Positions 24,798 to 33,862 of a stretch of 64,000 nucleotides of DNA are shown piece after piece. The stretch's first letter is position 1. Each line of letters begins with the position of its first letter. The translations under genes were made by a program, and so were the position numbers. The DNA is taken from positions 32,945-96,944 of the forward strand of contig JBOEFW010000047.1 in the NCBI GenBank assembly GCA_050633105.1, written 5' to 3'. Source of the DNA: Aureispira sp050633105 (GTDB lineage: Bacteria > Bacteroidota > Bacteroidia > Chitinophagales > Saprospiraceae). A model generated the notes under the pieces. The model was not told the origin of the DNA. It was given only the letters and a program-made list of their open reading frames with translations, and did not search any database.

Positions 24798-27437
24798 ATG
24801 GAAGCATACTACAGTTTTTTACGAACAATACGCCACGAAGCGAAGGCAACAACAGGCCTTTCAGAACTTTGTCTGCAAACACTCCGCACAAGAAAAAGTA
24901 CTTGGATTAGCGAAGCTGACTTTCACCATAATGAAGTACTTTTCCTTGACCTCTCCAAGCGAATATATATCTGGGGAAAAACGCTTCAAAAGAAAGATTC
25001 TCGTCTTTTTCATTCAGTCATCAATACTCTTACACAGTATACATCAAGCGTCTTAGAACAGTGGTATGCTTTTCCTTGGCACAAAGCTCTTTCTGCCTCT
25101 AAATTGGTTCACCTCAACATCTGGTTAGGACAACAACACAGAGAAATTATACAGCTCTATCAACAAGGTTTTTATGAAGTTCAAGTAGCCGCTCAATGGA
25201 ATCTTCCTAAAAACCTTACCGTAAAATTAGAGCCCTCAGAAAAAGAAATTTTAGAACAATACTGGAGCTCTTGGTTTCGCGCTCGACTCACGATTGCCTT
25301 TAAAGAAAATATCAATGTGTACCTTGCTCTCTATCGTTTAGAAGAAAGCACAGCGCTTCTTGACCAACCAAGCCCTACACCATCCGACAACCACCTTGTC
25401 TACAAAATCAAACAAAAAGTACAACGCGGCCTTTATCCTATTATAGACCAAAGAAAGGTCCAGCAAGTATCTCAGCTCTTTCAACGCAATGAAGATATAA
25501 ACCTTCAAGGACTCAAAACTCTTTTTGAGAAAGATAACCCTTTCATTTACACCATCCTTCAAGACAAGAAAAACTGGGAAAAAGAGCAAAAGGAATTAGC
25601 CAATCAATATGCGAACCATACAACTACTATTCGCCAATTCTTTCGCCTAAAAAAAGAAGCCTTTGAAACATTTAGAAGCCTTGTACAAAGTGTTCCTTTA
25701 AAACAAACAAAAGGGGCACTTTCAATAGGTTCAATCTGCTTTGAGAATTGGTTTGAAGATCCTCAAACAAAGTGTTTTTTGGATCATATTTTCACCATGC
25801 TCACAGAAAATGCAGGCCATCGCATACTCAACAACAACCTTACGCTATGGAAAAGGGCACTCCAACGTATTGTTTCCATAAGCAATAAATATGATAACAA
25901 AGTTCAGGCACAGCTTGAAGATATCCTTCACAAAGACTTGGATCGTTTAAGCTCCTATACCCAAAATACAGTAAAAAGGCTCTGCTCTTCCTCAAATGGA
26001 GCAATAAGTGCTTCTAAGAAAGGTATTTCTGTCCAAACCTATTTGGAACAGCATAGCAGGTCTGTTTATTCTCATGGTATGATACAAAAATTTCAAGCGC
26101 TTGCTCTTCCTGTATACATCACCCTATCAAGTCGCCAACGACATACCTATATTCTGGGTAAAAGTGGCAGCGGAAAAACAGAACTCTTGAAATACCTCAT
26201 ACATCAAGACATCCAAGCAGGAAATGGAGTCTTCGTCCTTGATCCACATGGCGACCTAGCCCAAGAATGCTTGCGTTTTAAGCTTTTTGAGCAACCTACT
26301 TACAAAGATCGCTTGGTCTATATTTCACCTGAGTACATGAACCAAGGTTTTGTTCCTCAGTACAATCCGTTTGATTATGTTCCAACAGAAACAACTATTT
26401 TTGAGCAGCGCAATGCCCTTTCTGTTCGGGCAAAGGAATTATCAAAATCCTTTGAGTCCTTCTTTGGGAATGACTTTACGCCCAATATGAAGCTGCTTCT
26501 TGGTAATTGTATAAAACTGCTGCTTGAAGCCCCTCATGTTCATCTAGGACACCTTATAGACCTACTCTATCCCAATGGAACAGGAACAGACCCCTATGAA
26601 GATATTCTAGCCACACACCATGACAGTTCCCTTCGCCAATACTTTGAACACATTTTCCCTGCTGGCCGACTTGATCTAGCCAAAACAGCCCTCATTACAC
26701 GACTCGATGAAGCCACTTCAAACCAGTTTTTTAAACACATGCTCTATGCCCCAAAATCTAGTTTCAACTTCCGATCATTATTAGACCAAGGATACATCAT
26801 CATAATCAATGCCTCCCAAGCAAAACTTTCAAGGGATGGCACGCATATACTAGGCGCACTCTTGACCGCAGAGATGACTATCATGGCTCTTGGCAGAGCC
26901 AATCAATCGGCCTCCAAACGAAAGCCAATCTTTGCTTATATTGATGAGTGTCAAAATTTTCTCAATGACGGGATTGATAAGTTATTAGCAGAAGGGCGAA
27001 AATATGGGGTACACCTCCTTATGGCCAATCAATTTTTAGGTCAATTTGATGGTATGTCACGGCTTAAACAGTCCATCTTTGCCAATACGGCTATAAAACT
27101 ATGTGGGAGTGCTTCTGTGAAAGACCAAACGGCTATGGCCAAAGAATTAAAATACACCTTTGATTCCAACCTTCAATTAGGCAAAGGGCGCTTTGTTTGT
27201 GGCATCGAAGGATACAAAGGAATACTCATTCAGGCTTCTAACAAACTTTTACCACCTCTTGAAAAGAATCCACATTATGCATCAGAAGAAAAAGTAAAAA
27301 CAATCCTCCAAGAGCAATTAGAGCAATACTATCACCAAATTGATTCATACACAGGCGAAACAAAAAAGACAGATCCAGAAGACACGCACAAATCTTCATC
27401 AAACGATACTTTTTTCCCTGAAATTGACGACTTATAA
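24798..27437 (+). CDS. Conjugative-type P-loop ATPase (TraD/VirD4-like, TraM-recognition region)
   Basis: An 879-residue protein. The N-terminal ~430 residues are helical and unassigned. The C-terminal half is a FtsK/VirD4/HerA-like motor: Walker A LGKSGSGKTELLKYL near residue 452, FVLDPHGDLAQECL near 480, Walker B PIFAYIDECQNFL near 711, then GRKYGVHLLMANQFL. The last part matches the TraM-recognition region of coupling proteins (FANTAIKLCGSASVKDQTAM). It is followed after 22 bp by a Replic_Relax gene. A role in moving plasmid DNA, or in loading it for transfer, is likely. A second coupling-type ATPase lies at 30834. Confidence 0.8.
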   Translation: MEAYYSFLRTIRHEAKATTGLSELCLQTLRTRKSTWISEADFHHNEVLFLDLSKRIYIWGKTLQKKDSRLFHSVINTLTQYTSSVLEQWYAFPWHKALSASKLVHLNIWLGQQHREIIQLYQQGFYEVQVAAQWNLPKNLTVKLEPSEKEILEQYWSSWFRARLTIAFKENINVYLALYRLEESTALLDQPSPTPSDNHLVYKIKQKVQRGLYPIIDQRKVQQVSQLFQRNEDINLQGLKTLFEKDNPFIYTILQDKKNWEKEQKELANQYANHTTTIRQFFRLKKEAFETFRSLVQSVPLKQTKGALSIGSICFENWFEDPQTKCFLDHIFTMLTENAGHRILNNNLTLWKRALQRIVSISNKYDNKVQAQLEDILHKDLDRLSSYTQNTVKRLCSSSNGAISASKKGISVQTYLEQHSRSVYSHGMIQKFQALALPVYITLSSRQRHTYILGKSGSGKTELLKYLIHQDIQAGNGVFVLDPHGDLAQECLRFKLFEQPTYKDRLVYISPEYMNQGFVPQYNPFDYVPTETTIFEQRNALSVRAKELSKSFESFFGNDFTPNMKLLLGNCIKLLLEAPHVHLGHLIDLLYPNGTGTDPYEDILATHHDSSLRQYFEHIFPAGRLDLAKTALITRLDEATSNQFFKHMLYAPKSSFNFRSLLDQGYIIIINASQAKLSRDGTHILGALLTAEMTIMALGRANQSASKRKPIFAYIDECQNFLNDGIDKLLAEGRKYGVHLLMANQFLGQFDGMSRLKQSIFANTAIKLCGSASVKDQTAMAKELKYTFDSNLQLGKGRFVCGIEGYKGILIQASNKLLPPLEKNPHYASEEKVKTILQEQLEQYYHQIDSYTGETKKTDPEDTHKSSSNDTFFPEIDDL

Positions 27438-27459
27438 AACACTTTTAAAGACACGCCTC

Positions 27460-28341
27460 ATGACGCTTCAAGAACGTGAAATCAATATACTGGCCTACCT
27501 ATTTCGTTACAAGTATATGAACACCCATCAAATAAAAAGGCTCTTTTTTGAAGGCCAAACAGATGCCAATATGCATCGCATACTCACAAAGTTGGTGCAA
27601 CTCAAATTGATAGAGCGCATCCGCTTTCCAAAAACCAAAAACATCCACTTTGGGAGTCTTCTCTATTTAGAACCACGGGGCGCACTATGCCTTGCCAACG
27701 AATGGGGAATGACAAAAAAAGCTTTGGGATTTAAGCGTATCATTCGCCCTCTGCAAAGTGTCAACCATTTTTATCATCGAATGCGATTGGTCGATTTTTG
27801 GATCCAATTGGATAACGAAATCGAACAAAGCCATATTGAGTTAAAATACATCACCACAGAAGCGCATAAAAGACAGGAAGATGGCCAATACGTTTCACAA
27901 ACCATGCTTTCTACCAAGGACGGAGAGCACACTCTCATTCCTGATATTTGCTTTGTACTCGAAAACCCACAAAAAGGAACAGAAGTCGTCTTTTTTGTAG
28001 AAATTGATAGTGGTAAAGAAACCATCGCTGGCCGTTTTAAAGCCTCTAAACCTGGCTCTCTTTTACACAAATATCAAACGTATGAACGCATCTTAATAGA
28101 TGGAGGTTGGAAAAATCGATTAGAAACCACAGCAAAAGCTTTTTTAGTTCTCACCGTAACCGAAACGGAAAGACATATACAATCCATCCATCACAAATGT
28201 GCGCCCAAAATAAACTATCCACAACTCTTTTTACTCTCTACTCATCAGCATATCGCAGATCTAGGGCTTCTCTTTGAAGTTATCTGGCAGGAAATGAAAG
28301 GAGAAAGCAAGAGAGCTTTAATTCGCAAGGATCTTAGCTAA
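27460..28341 (+). CDS. Replication-relaxation (Replic_Relax) family protein
   Basis: Starting at ATG 27460 (MTLQEREINILAYLFRY), the protein has ~293 residues. The longer frame from 27340 overlaps the ATPase gene and is not family-like. An N-terminal winged HTH (YMNTHQIKRLFFEGQTDANM, then HRILTKLVQLKLIERIR) is followed by an LTPDICF-like core, here LIPDICFVLE, then VVFFVEIDSGKETIAGR with the conserved Glu and Asp and HKYQTYERIL. This is the pattern of Replic_Relax proteins found with conjugative elements. It is probably a DNA-binding replication or transfer factor working with the preceding ATPase. Confidence 0.78.
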   Translation: MTLQEREINILAYLFRYKYMNTHQIKRLFFEGQTDANMHRILTKLVQLKLIERIRFPKTKNIHFGSLLYLEPRGALCLANEWGMTKKALGFKRIIRPLQSVNHFYHRMRLVDFWIQLDNEIEQSHIELKYITTEAHKRQEDGQYVSQTMLSTKDGEHTLIPDICFVLENPQKGTEVVFFVEIDSGKETIAGRFKASKPGSLLHKYQTYERILIDGGWKNRLETTAKAFLVLTVTETERHIQSIHHKCAPKINYPQLFLLSTHQHIADLGLLFEVIWQEMKGESKRALIRKDLS

Positions 28342-28855
28342 AGAAGAAAAATCAGTTGCTCTTTTTCTTAAGAGCACAGTAGAATAAAGCTAGTCTAGAG
28401 AGAGGTGTCCTCCTGCCCTTTCTCATTTTTTGTTTGGCAAGCACTAAAAAAGATACAAAGATAAGATGACTTATTCTATACTCTTTTTTCTTCAGCCCCC
28501 TCTCTTTCTTGACCTACCAAAACATCATCTAACAAAAGATCGTGTCGATTATTTTCTGTTATCCCTTCCATGAGCCATTCAATTGTCAGCATTATCTCAA
28601 TGAATAGAGAATATTTATCTTTTTGTCAAAAAACGTTTGGTCTAGGATTCTTTTTCGGGTAAGGTACTTTTCGCTGGCGCAAGACACCTATACGGTCTTG
28701 TGCTTTTTAATGGAGGTACAATAAAGATTCTCATAGTAAAAAATGAGTTCTCTTTTTCAAGCTCCTTATTTCTTCACAGCTCTTGTGCCAGCCGTTCTTT
28801 TACAGTTTCGTCTGGATCTTCAAGAGCTTCTTTTTTCTAAAAAATAGCTCCCATT
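28342..28855. other. Intergenic region without a gene, ending in a terminator-like hairpin
   Basis: No convincing ORF. A 7-bp stem (28357-28363 with 28370-28376) lies 15 bp after the Replic_Relax stop without a T run. A stronger hairpin at 28677-28703 has a T run. The rest is low-complexity AT/CT-rich sequence. Confidence 0.4.
28677..28708 (+). terminator. Terminator-like hairpin
   Basis: GCGCAAGAC (28677-28685) pairs with GTCTTGTGC (28695-28703) with one G-T pair and a 9-nt loop, followed by TTTTT. Confidence 0.55.
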
Positions 28856-29335
28856 ATGAGTGCACTTACCGCGAGCCAACTGGCTCAAATACCTGAGATT
28901 GCTGTGTCATTTCGTTTTAATACGCTTCCCAATCAGGCGCATCAAGAACCCCCAATTATCAATGGTTCTGAAAATGCCTACCAAATCTTTCTTCATTGTT
29001 GGGAGAAAGAAAGCCTCGAATACGAAGAGCGCATGTATATCATGCTCTTAAACGCCAGCAATCAGGTGCTTGGAGTCCATCATCACGCAACTGGTGGACG
29101 TATGTATGTCCTGACTGACATTGGGCAAATCTTTGGCATTGTCCTGAAAGCCAATGCGACAGGCGTACTCCTTGCCCACAATCATCCTTCGGGAAGAATG
29201 CACCCATCGGAGGATGACAAGATGCTTACCAAGAAAGTAGCAAAAGCCGCTGCGCTCTTGAAGGTCAAACTGTATGACCACCTCATCATCACTCCAAAAG
29301 CATATTTCTCTTTTAGTGATGAAGGCTTGTTGTAG
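28856..29335 (+). CDS. radC: RadC-like JAB domain protein
   Basis: A 159-residue protein corresponding to the JAB/MPN domain of RadC. The zinc motif GVLLAHNHPSGRMHPSEDD is at residues ~101-119. The preceding MYIMLLNASNQVLGVHHHATG segment and the following KLYDHLIITPKAYFSFSDEG are also typical. It lacks the N-terminal helix-hairpin-helix of chromosomal RadC, as usual for plasmid copies. The family is metal-binding and often carried on mobile elements. A DNA repair role is not demonstrated. A second start (28856 ATG, out of frame neighbours) is not competitive. Confidence 0.88.
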   Translation: MSALTASQLAQIPEIAVSFRFNTLPNQAHQEPPIINGSENAYQIFLHCWEKESLEYEERMYIMLLNASNQVLGVHHHATGGRMYVLTDIGQIFGIVLKANATGVLLAHNHPSGRMHPSEDDKMLTKKVAKAAALLKVKLYDHLIITPKAYFSFSDEGLL

Positions 29336-29442
29336 TCGTGCCTCTTTAGGCAGCGTCTGCAATACCTATTCTAGCAGGAGAATAAAAGGAGTCGGACAAT
29401 AAAAAACAGAATATTTTTTACTCGTTCAAGGCAAAAAACAAA

Positions 29443-29460
29443 GCTTTAGCGGGCTAAAGC
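29443..29460. repeat. Inverted repeat upstream of the mob genes, oriT candidate
   Basis: GCTTTAGC, two bases, then GCTAAAGC, a perfect inverted repeat followed by GCGTATTTTT. Transfer origins often carry such a repeat next to the nick site. I cannot identify the nick itself. Confidence 0.4.
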
Positions 29461-29534
29461 GCGTATTTTTAACGCTGAAAGAGAAAAAAAAGAACTGTTT
29501 TTTTAGTACGAAAACTTTTGTGATACTGCGTAAT

Positions 29535-29575
29535 GAACGACTTCAAAGCTCTAGCTTTCGGGGTCGTTCTCTTTT
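29535..29575 (+). terminator. Terminator-like hairpin after radC-like gene
   Basis: GAACGAC (29535-29541) pairs with GTCGTTC (29563-29569), with an inner AAAGCT/AGCTTT stem, followed by a T-rich run. Confidence 0.65.
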
Positions 29576-29668
29576 TAATTTTTCATACTCTATCCCATAA
29601 AACAACCACAAAAACTTCGGCGGAGGAAAATCCAGCTTCCAAAAAGTACGATTCGTAAAGAAATTCGA

Positions 29669-30049
29669 TTGTTGCCAGAACACCTACGCATCCTTCAAAA
29701 AGGAGCCAACAACCATGCAACCGCGCTTTCTCGGTTCATTCCACAAGCGGCGCTCTCCTATTGTAACCAGGTTTTTATTACTCCTGATAAAGACCAAATC
29801 CAACAAATAGCCCTCAGCTGTCGCGAGGTGAGCAATGCCTTATATCAAATCGCTTACAAACACCCCACTTTCACCAAAGACGACCTCCAAAACATCAACG
29901 ACATGGTAGTTGTCTTGGAACAATCACTTTTGCATATTCTCAACCACCCTCCACACCTTGCGGATATACTGCGTCAAGCCTTCAAAGACAAAAAACTTCG
30001 CCCTTGGTTGATTAAAAACATAGAACAGCTTAAAGCGACTGCTTCATGA
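29669..30049 (+). CDS. MobC-like mobilisation protein
   Basis: A 126-residue basic protein with the general MobC layout: RILQKGANNHATALSRFIPQ, a central VFITPDKDQIQQIALSCREV and a helical end. It overlaps the relaxase by 4 bp (ATGA), the usual mobC-mobA arrangement. The start is uncertain. The first candidate here is a TTG, but the frame is open back to 29579 and encodes a basic stretch (QPQKLRRRKIQLPKSTIRKE) that looks like the ribbon-helix-helix N-terminus of such proteins. The real start is therefore probably upstream and not an ATG or GTG. It is likely an accessory protein binding oriT for the relaxase. Confidence 0.7.
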   Translation: MLPEHLRILQKGANNHATALSRFIPQAALSYCNQVFITPDKDQIQQIALSCREVSNALYQIAYKHPTFTKDDLQNINDMVVVLEQSLLHILNHPPHLADILRQAFKDKKLRPWLIKNIEQLKATAS

Positions 30050-30813
30050 TTATCAAAACCTTTTCTCGTACCAGCCCCAATATGCAAAACATCGTCCACT
30101 ATATAGCCGATAAAGACAAAGCCCACGAACAACCGTTGCAAATCTATCGAAATCTACCTTCTGCGGAGATAGAAAACATCACACAAGCCTTTGAAGAGAA
30201 TCTATCTTTTCAGACTCCACAAAACAAACTCACTGCCTACCATGACATTCTTTCCTTTCATCCTTTGGATGTCCCACAACTCTCGCACGATATTATTCAT
30301 GATCTCGTACAGCAATACATCACGCTTCGTGCCCCCAAATCTCTTTGGTTTGGGCAACTCCATACCGACCAAGAGCACCCTCATGTACATCTGCTCCTAT
30401 CAGGGAATGAGTACCATAGTCGGAAAGCAAGTCGTATGGGCCGGCCAGCTTTCTATCAATTGCGTGTAGATTTAGAACAGTATCAGCAAGAACACTTTCC
30501 GCAACTGACGCATAGTCTTATTTATACGCGCATGAAGACCTTTGGCCAAGAACGAAACCAACAGCTCCAACATCAATTAACCACGCTCCTTTATCCTCTT
30601 TATGAACAAGCCCTCACTCAAAACGCTTTTTTTACTGCATTACAAAACATCCCACAGCTCCTATTACAGCCACCAGAGAAAGTTATATGGAAAGGACAAC
30701 CTTTTCAGCTCAAAGACTTAGGAATAGACCTCCATCTTTTTCAACAACTGGAACAATTACACCGCCTTCCTCACTTTAGTCCACCAGATCAATCGCGCTC
30801 TATCGAACGTTAA
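30046..30813 (+). CDS. Relaxase (MobA/VirD2 type)
   Basis: A 255-residue protein with the relaxase signature. Motif III, GQLHTDQEHPHVHLLLSGN near residue 104, contains the His triad that binds the metal. Motif I begins MIIKTFSRTSPNMQNIVHYI, where the Tyr of HYI near residue 19 is the candidate nicking residue. The protein is short and contains little beyond the catalytic domain, so helicase or primase parts are absent. It is coupled to the MobC-like gene by a 4-bp overlap and followed 20 bp later by the VirD4-like gene. It nicks oriT and pilots the DNA strand during mobilisation. Confidence 0.85.
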   Translation: MIIKTFSRTSPNMQNIVHYIADKDKAHEQPLQIYRNLPSAEIENITQAFEENLSFQTPQNKLTAYHDILSFHPLDVPQLSHDIIHDLVQQYITLRAPKSLWFGQLHTDQEHPHVHLLLSGNEYHSRKASRMGRPAFYQLRVDLEQYQQEHFPQLTHSLIYTRMKTFGQERNQQLQHQLTTLLYPLYEQALTQNAFFTALQNIPQLLLQPPEKVIWKGQPFQLKDLGIDLHLFQQLEQLHRLPHFSPPDQSRSIER

Positions 30814-30833
30814 TACCTCTTTTCCTCTTTCCT

Positions 30834-32114
30834 ATGCTCATAGGTTCCCCTGAACCAACCGCCCACTTTCTTCCTTTTTATAAACGGTTTTTCCTGCTCA
30901 ACCCTTTGAATAAAGGACTTGTCATTGATGGCCGGAATGCTCTTCCAAAAGCACTTTCTTATCAACATCTTTTATTAGTCGCCCCTTCTGGTTTTGGAAA
31001 AACTACCCGTTATGTAATCAACAATGCTCTACAACTCCATGGAACCTGCTCTGCGGTCTTTACGGATCCTTCTGGTGAAATATTTCATACCTGTGCTCCC
31101 TTCTTGAAACGCAAGGGCTATAATATTCAACGCCTTGATTTACGTCCTCATCAAACCGGTCTCCAGTACAATCCTTTTTTCCGAGTTAAAAATGCCTCCG
31201 ATGCCAATAAGATGGCACATATTCTTCTTCATACGGCCTATCCAAATATCAAGGGCGATACCTTTTGGATTGATGGAGCGAAGGCACTTATCAATCTCTT
31301 GATTCTTTATCTTATCCAAAGAGACCAGCACTCCACTCCTACCCTTCTAGATCTCTATCAACTCCTTTTTCAACTCAGCTACAATCCCAAAGAATGCTCT
31401 TCTTCCTTTTTCCAACACCTCACCCCTTTGCAAAAAGCCCATTATCAAGCCTTTTGTGCCCAAGACAGCAAAATCATTGCAGGAACACTTTCTACCTGTA
31501 AGGCCGCTTTACATATGTTAGCTGATCCTCATGTGCAAGCCATCACCCAAAAAGAGTCCATTCACTTTGAACAGCTCCGAGAACGACCAACCGCTTTATT
31601 CATTATTGTAGCCGAACAAGATATTCCCTACTTTCAATTTTTGCTCTCTTTGTTTTACAGCCAATTGTTCCGAGCTTGTCTTCATTTTAAAGCACCCAAT
31701 AAGGTCTTTCTTCCTATACGCTTTTTCTTAGACGAATTTGGAAATATGAACATCCCTCATTTTCCCTCTTACATTACCGTTCTCCGTAAATACAAAGTAT
31801 CCGTGAGCATTATTATTCAAGAGTTGGAACAGCTTTTTTTCCAATACCAACAGCAAGCACAGACCATCATTGATGGGGGATGCAGCCATCATTTGTATTA
31901 TCCTGGCCTTGGGTTAGAAACTTGCACCAAACTTGAAAAAATATTGGGCTATACTGATAATCGAAAACCACTTATGGCAAGTGACCACATTAGAACACTT
32001 CGATCCAATCAGGCACTTTTTATCAGTGGTAATAAACGGCCTATTCTTCTAAAAACAAGACCTTGGTTTAAACAATGGAGGCTTAGAAAGCGAGGTGTTT
32101 TTTCTAAAAAATAA
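30834..32114 (+). CDS. VirD4/TraG-like coupling ATPase
   Basis: A 426-residue type IV coupling protein. Walker A is LLVAPSGFGKTTRYVINN near residue 47, and Walker B is PIRFFLDEFGNMNIPHFPSY near 296. VFTDPSGEIFHTCAPFLKRK near 72 and GLQYNPFF near 103 are typical VirD4/TraG features. No N-terminal transmembrane segments are apparent, so it is smaller than conjugative TraG. It lies 20 bp after the relaxase and should link the relaxosome to a helper secretion channel. The 3' end overlaps an unrelated frame of the next gene's upstream region. Confidence 0.85.
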   Translation: MLIGSPEPTAHFLPFYKRFFLLNPLNKGLVIDGRNALPKALSYQHLLLVAPSGFGKTTRYVINNALQLHGTCSAVFTDPSGEIFHTCAPFLKRKGYNIQRLDLRPHQTGLQYNPFFRVKNASDANKMAHILLHTAYPNIKGDTFWIDGAKALINLLILYLIQRDQHSTPTLLDLYQLLFQLSYNPKECSSSFFQHLTPLQKAHYQAFCAQDSKIIAGTLSTCKAALHMLADPHVQAITQKESIHFEQLRERPTALFIIVAEQDIPYFQFLLSLFYSQLFRACLHFKAPNKVFLPIRFFLDEFGNMNIPHFPSYITVLRKYKVSVSIIIQELEQLFFQYQQQAQTIIDGGCSHHLYYPGLGLETCTKLEKILGYTDNRKPLMASDHIRTLRSNQALFISGNKRPILLKTRPWFKQWRLRKRGVFSKK

Positions 32115-32229
32115 GAACAATTTATTTGTTCAACAAGTAGTATTTCTCTCTAAAAACCAGTTCCATTGCATACTTGGGGGCTACTTCCATGCGCCCCCTA
32201 TTCCTCTTTCTTTTCTCTCGATTTCCTCT

Positions 32230-33126
32230 ATGCACTTTCATTTGCTCCTTCCAGAATTCAAACACTATTGTCTACGAGAAAAAGGCATCCAGCCCAAATC
32301 CTACCGAACCATCATCAGTCATGTACAACGCCTCCTCTCTTCTAGTAATGTTCAAACTCTACGAAGCCTGAAAACGCCTCACGTAAAAGAGTACCTTTAT
32401 ACCCAGTCTTATCAATATGATTGGCAACCCAAGACCTTTAGAAATCACCTGCAAAGCATCAATACCTTTTGTCGTTGGGCGAAAGAAAAAGGGTATCTTT
32501 TACATCATCCTGCCAAACGGATCAAAAAACCAAAGCTCCCCAAACCACTTCCGCGTTATCTCACCCAACAAGAGGCTACCCTTATTCTTCAAGAAGCAAG
32601 AAAGCCCCAAGGGCGATCTGCATTTATATCGGCTCGGGATTATACTATCATTGCAACCTTCCTACAAACAGGAGTCCGCCTCAATGAACTGCGCCACCTC
32701 AAATATTCTGACATAGATCTAGAAGGAAGAACCATTAAAGTGGAAAAAGGAAAAGGTAGTAAAATGCGTTTAATTCCGCTTCATTTCAACCTTCTTCCTA
32801 TTCTCAATAACTACCTTACTATCCGAAAAAAGAACTACTCTACAGCACTTTGGCTCTTCCCAAGTTGTAGACAAAATACACAGCTCAGTAACAAGTATAT
32901 TCATCAATGGTGTCGGCAACTCTCTCTTGCCTCTGGGGTGAAGTTTACGCCCCATATGCTTCGCCATACTTTTGGCCGCCAATGCACCGATCAGAATTTC
33001 CCCTTTTTTAAGCTTAAAGAAATCATGGGACACAGTAGTGTTGCTACAACGCAGCGCTATGCTTCTGTTTCTGTTAAAGGGTTGCAGGAAAGTTTTTCTC
33101 AGATAGACCTCATTTGGAGTCATTAA
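32230..33126 (+). CDS. Tyrosine recombinase (XerC/D-like), copy 1
   Basis: Starting at ATG 32230 (MHFHLLLPEFKHYCL), the protein has 298 residues. The upstream extension to 32095 overlaps the coupling gene and is not family-like. Catalytic residues are visible: Arg in FLQTGVRLNELRHL, Lys in KVEKGKGSKMR, HxxR in FTPHMLRHTFG, His in EIMGHSSVATTQRY and the Tyr nucleophile in QRYASVS. A SAM-like core-binding domain occupies the N-terminus. It is related to the recombinase at 33889. It may resolve plasmid multimers or act with the neighbouring integrase. Confidence 0.9.
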   Translation: MHFHLLLPEFKHYCLREKGIQPKSYRTIISHVQRLLSSSNVQTLRSLKTPHVKEYLYTQSYQYDWQPKTFRNHLQSINTFCRWAKEKGYLLHHPAKRIKKPKLPKPLPRYLTQQEATLILQEARKPQGRSAFISARDYTIIATFLQTGVRLNELRHLKYSDIDLEGRTIKVEKGKGSKMRLIPLHFNLLPILNNYLTIRKKNYSTALWLFPSCRQNTQLSNKYIHQWCRQLSLASGVKFTPHMLRHTFGRQCTDQNFPFFKLKEIMGHSSVATTQRYASVSVKGLQESFSQIDLIWSH

Positions 33127-33226
33127 TAGCCAACTGTTCTTTATTACATAAACCCTTTTGACAACACAGCTCCTCCCTCCTATTCTGTCTTGGCTCATTT
33201 AATAGATTCATTCAAAAAACGATACC

Positions 33227-33541
33227 ATGGATATGAAAGATTTTGGCTGGGAAAGAGTCCCGCCAGAAATAGAAACAGGAGATTATTGGTTTGACGGAAA
33301 ATTCTTAGCAACTGCTCTTGTAGTACAAGAATTGTCTAAAGCCGAACTCTTACTTCTTTATGCTGATATCAGAAATGAAGTTGGGCAAAATGGAGGGCAG
33401 GATTTTCTTCAAGTGTATGTTCAAAAGGAAAAAAATTATAAACTTTTCCTTATTGATAGCGTAACCAGATCATCACTCCTCTCAGAGGAGATTCCCTCCG
33501 AACACAACGCTTGCACCCTAATGTTCAATCACGAATATTAG
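33227..33541 (+). CDS. Small hypothetical protein
   Basis: A 104-residue protein starting at ATG 33227 (MDMKDFGWERVPPEIETGDY). It is acidic, with a mixed alpha/beta pattern and no signal or membrane segment. It is followed 18 bp later by a strong terminator, which supports it as a real transcribed gene. I do not recognise a family. Confidence 0.6.
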   Translation: MDMKDFGWERVPPEIETGDYWFDGKFLATALVVQELSKAELLLLYADIRNEVGQNGGQDFLQVYVQKEKNYKLFLIDSVTRSSLLSEEIPSEHNACTLMFNHEY

Positions 33542-33558
33542 AAGCCAATTGTTGTGTG

Positions 33559-33586
33559 GTCGTTCTCTTCGGAGAGCGACTTTTTT
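33559..33586 (+). terminator. Rho-independent terminator
   Basis: GTCGTTCTC and GAGAGCGAC form a 9-bp stem (one G-T pair) around a TTCG tetraloop, followed by TTTTTT. Confidence 0.85.
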
Positions 33587-33754
33587 CTAAAAAACACTTT
33601 ACAAACAATTCCAAACAAGACACAATAAAAGTAGCTCTTATTATCATCCCGACGTGTGAAAGACAATATACTTTGCTGCTTTTCTTAAAGTAGATTATTT
33701 CGCTCTATATCTGTCATCAATGATTTTTCAAGCAAGATTATTTTGATAGGTAGT

Positions 33755-33800
33755 GCTCATAACCCGAAGGTCGGAGGTTCGATTCCTCCCCCCGCAACCA
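33755..33800 (+). tRNA. 3' fragment of initiator tRNA-Met (CAU), probable attachment site
   Basis: The sequence covers the anticodon loop (CAT at 33758-33760), the 3' strand of the anticodon stem (CCCGA), the variable loop, a complete T arm (GGAGG TTCGATT CCTCC, 33773-33789), the acceptor strand CCCCGCA, the discriminator A and CCA (33798-33800). The CCC of the anticodon stem and the CCCCGCA end are typical of initiator tRNA. The 5' half does not pair (TAGTG before the loop), so this is a fragment. It sits 89 bp before a tyrosine recombinase gene, as expected for an integrase attachment site. Confidence 0.75.
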
Positions 33801-33815
33801 TTCTTCAATCTATGA

Positions 33816-33834
33816 GCGCCTTAAGGGCGTTTTT
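33816..33834 (+). terminator. Short hairpin with T run after the tRNA fragment
   Basis: CGCC (33817-33820) pairs with GGCG (33826-33829), followed by TTTTT. It looks like a tRNA terminator carried along with the fragment. Confidence 0.5.
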
Positions 33835-33862
33835 GTGTAAGCAAACTTGACATCCTACGCAC

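Larger units (their letters stand above)
29336..29578. other. Region upstream of the mobilisation genes, with hairpins (possible oriT)
   Basis: No gene. It holds a perfect 8-bp inverted repeat with a 2-nt loop at 29443-29460 and a terminator-like hairpin at 29535-29569. The position immediately upstream of mobC and the relaxase makes it the best oriT candidate in the window. Confidence 0.45.

Noticed and set aside
24798..32114. Self-transmissible conjugation system
   Set aside because: Relaxase, MobC-like and coupling ATPases are present, but no VirB4 or channel genes are found in the window.
33721..33800. Functional tRNA-Met gene
   Set aside because: Only the 3' part is present. The 5' strand of the anticodon stem and the D and acceptor arms are missing.
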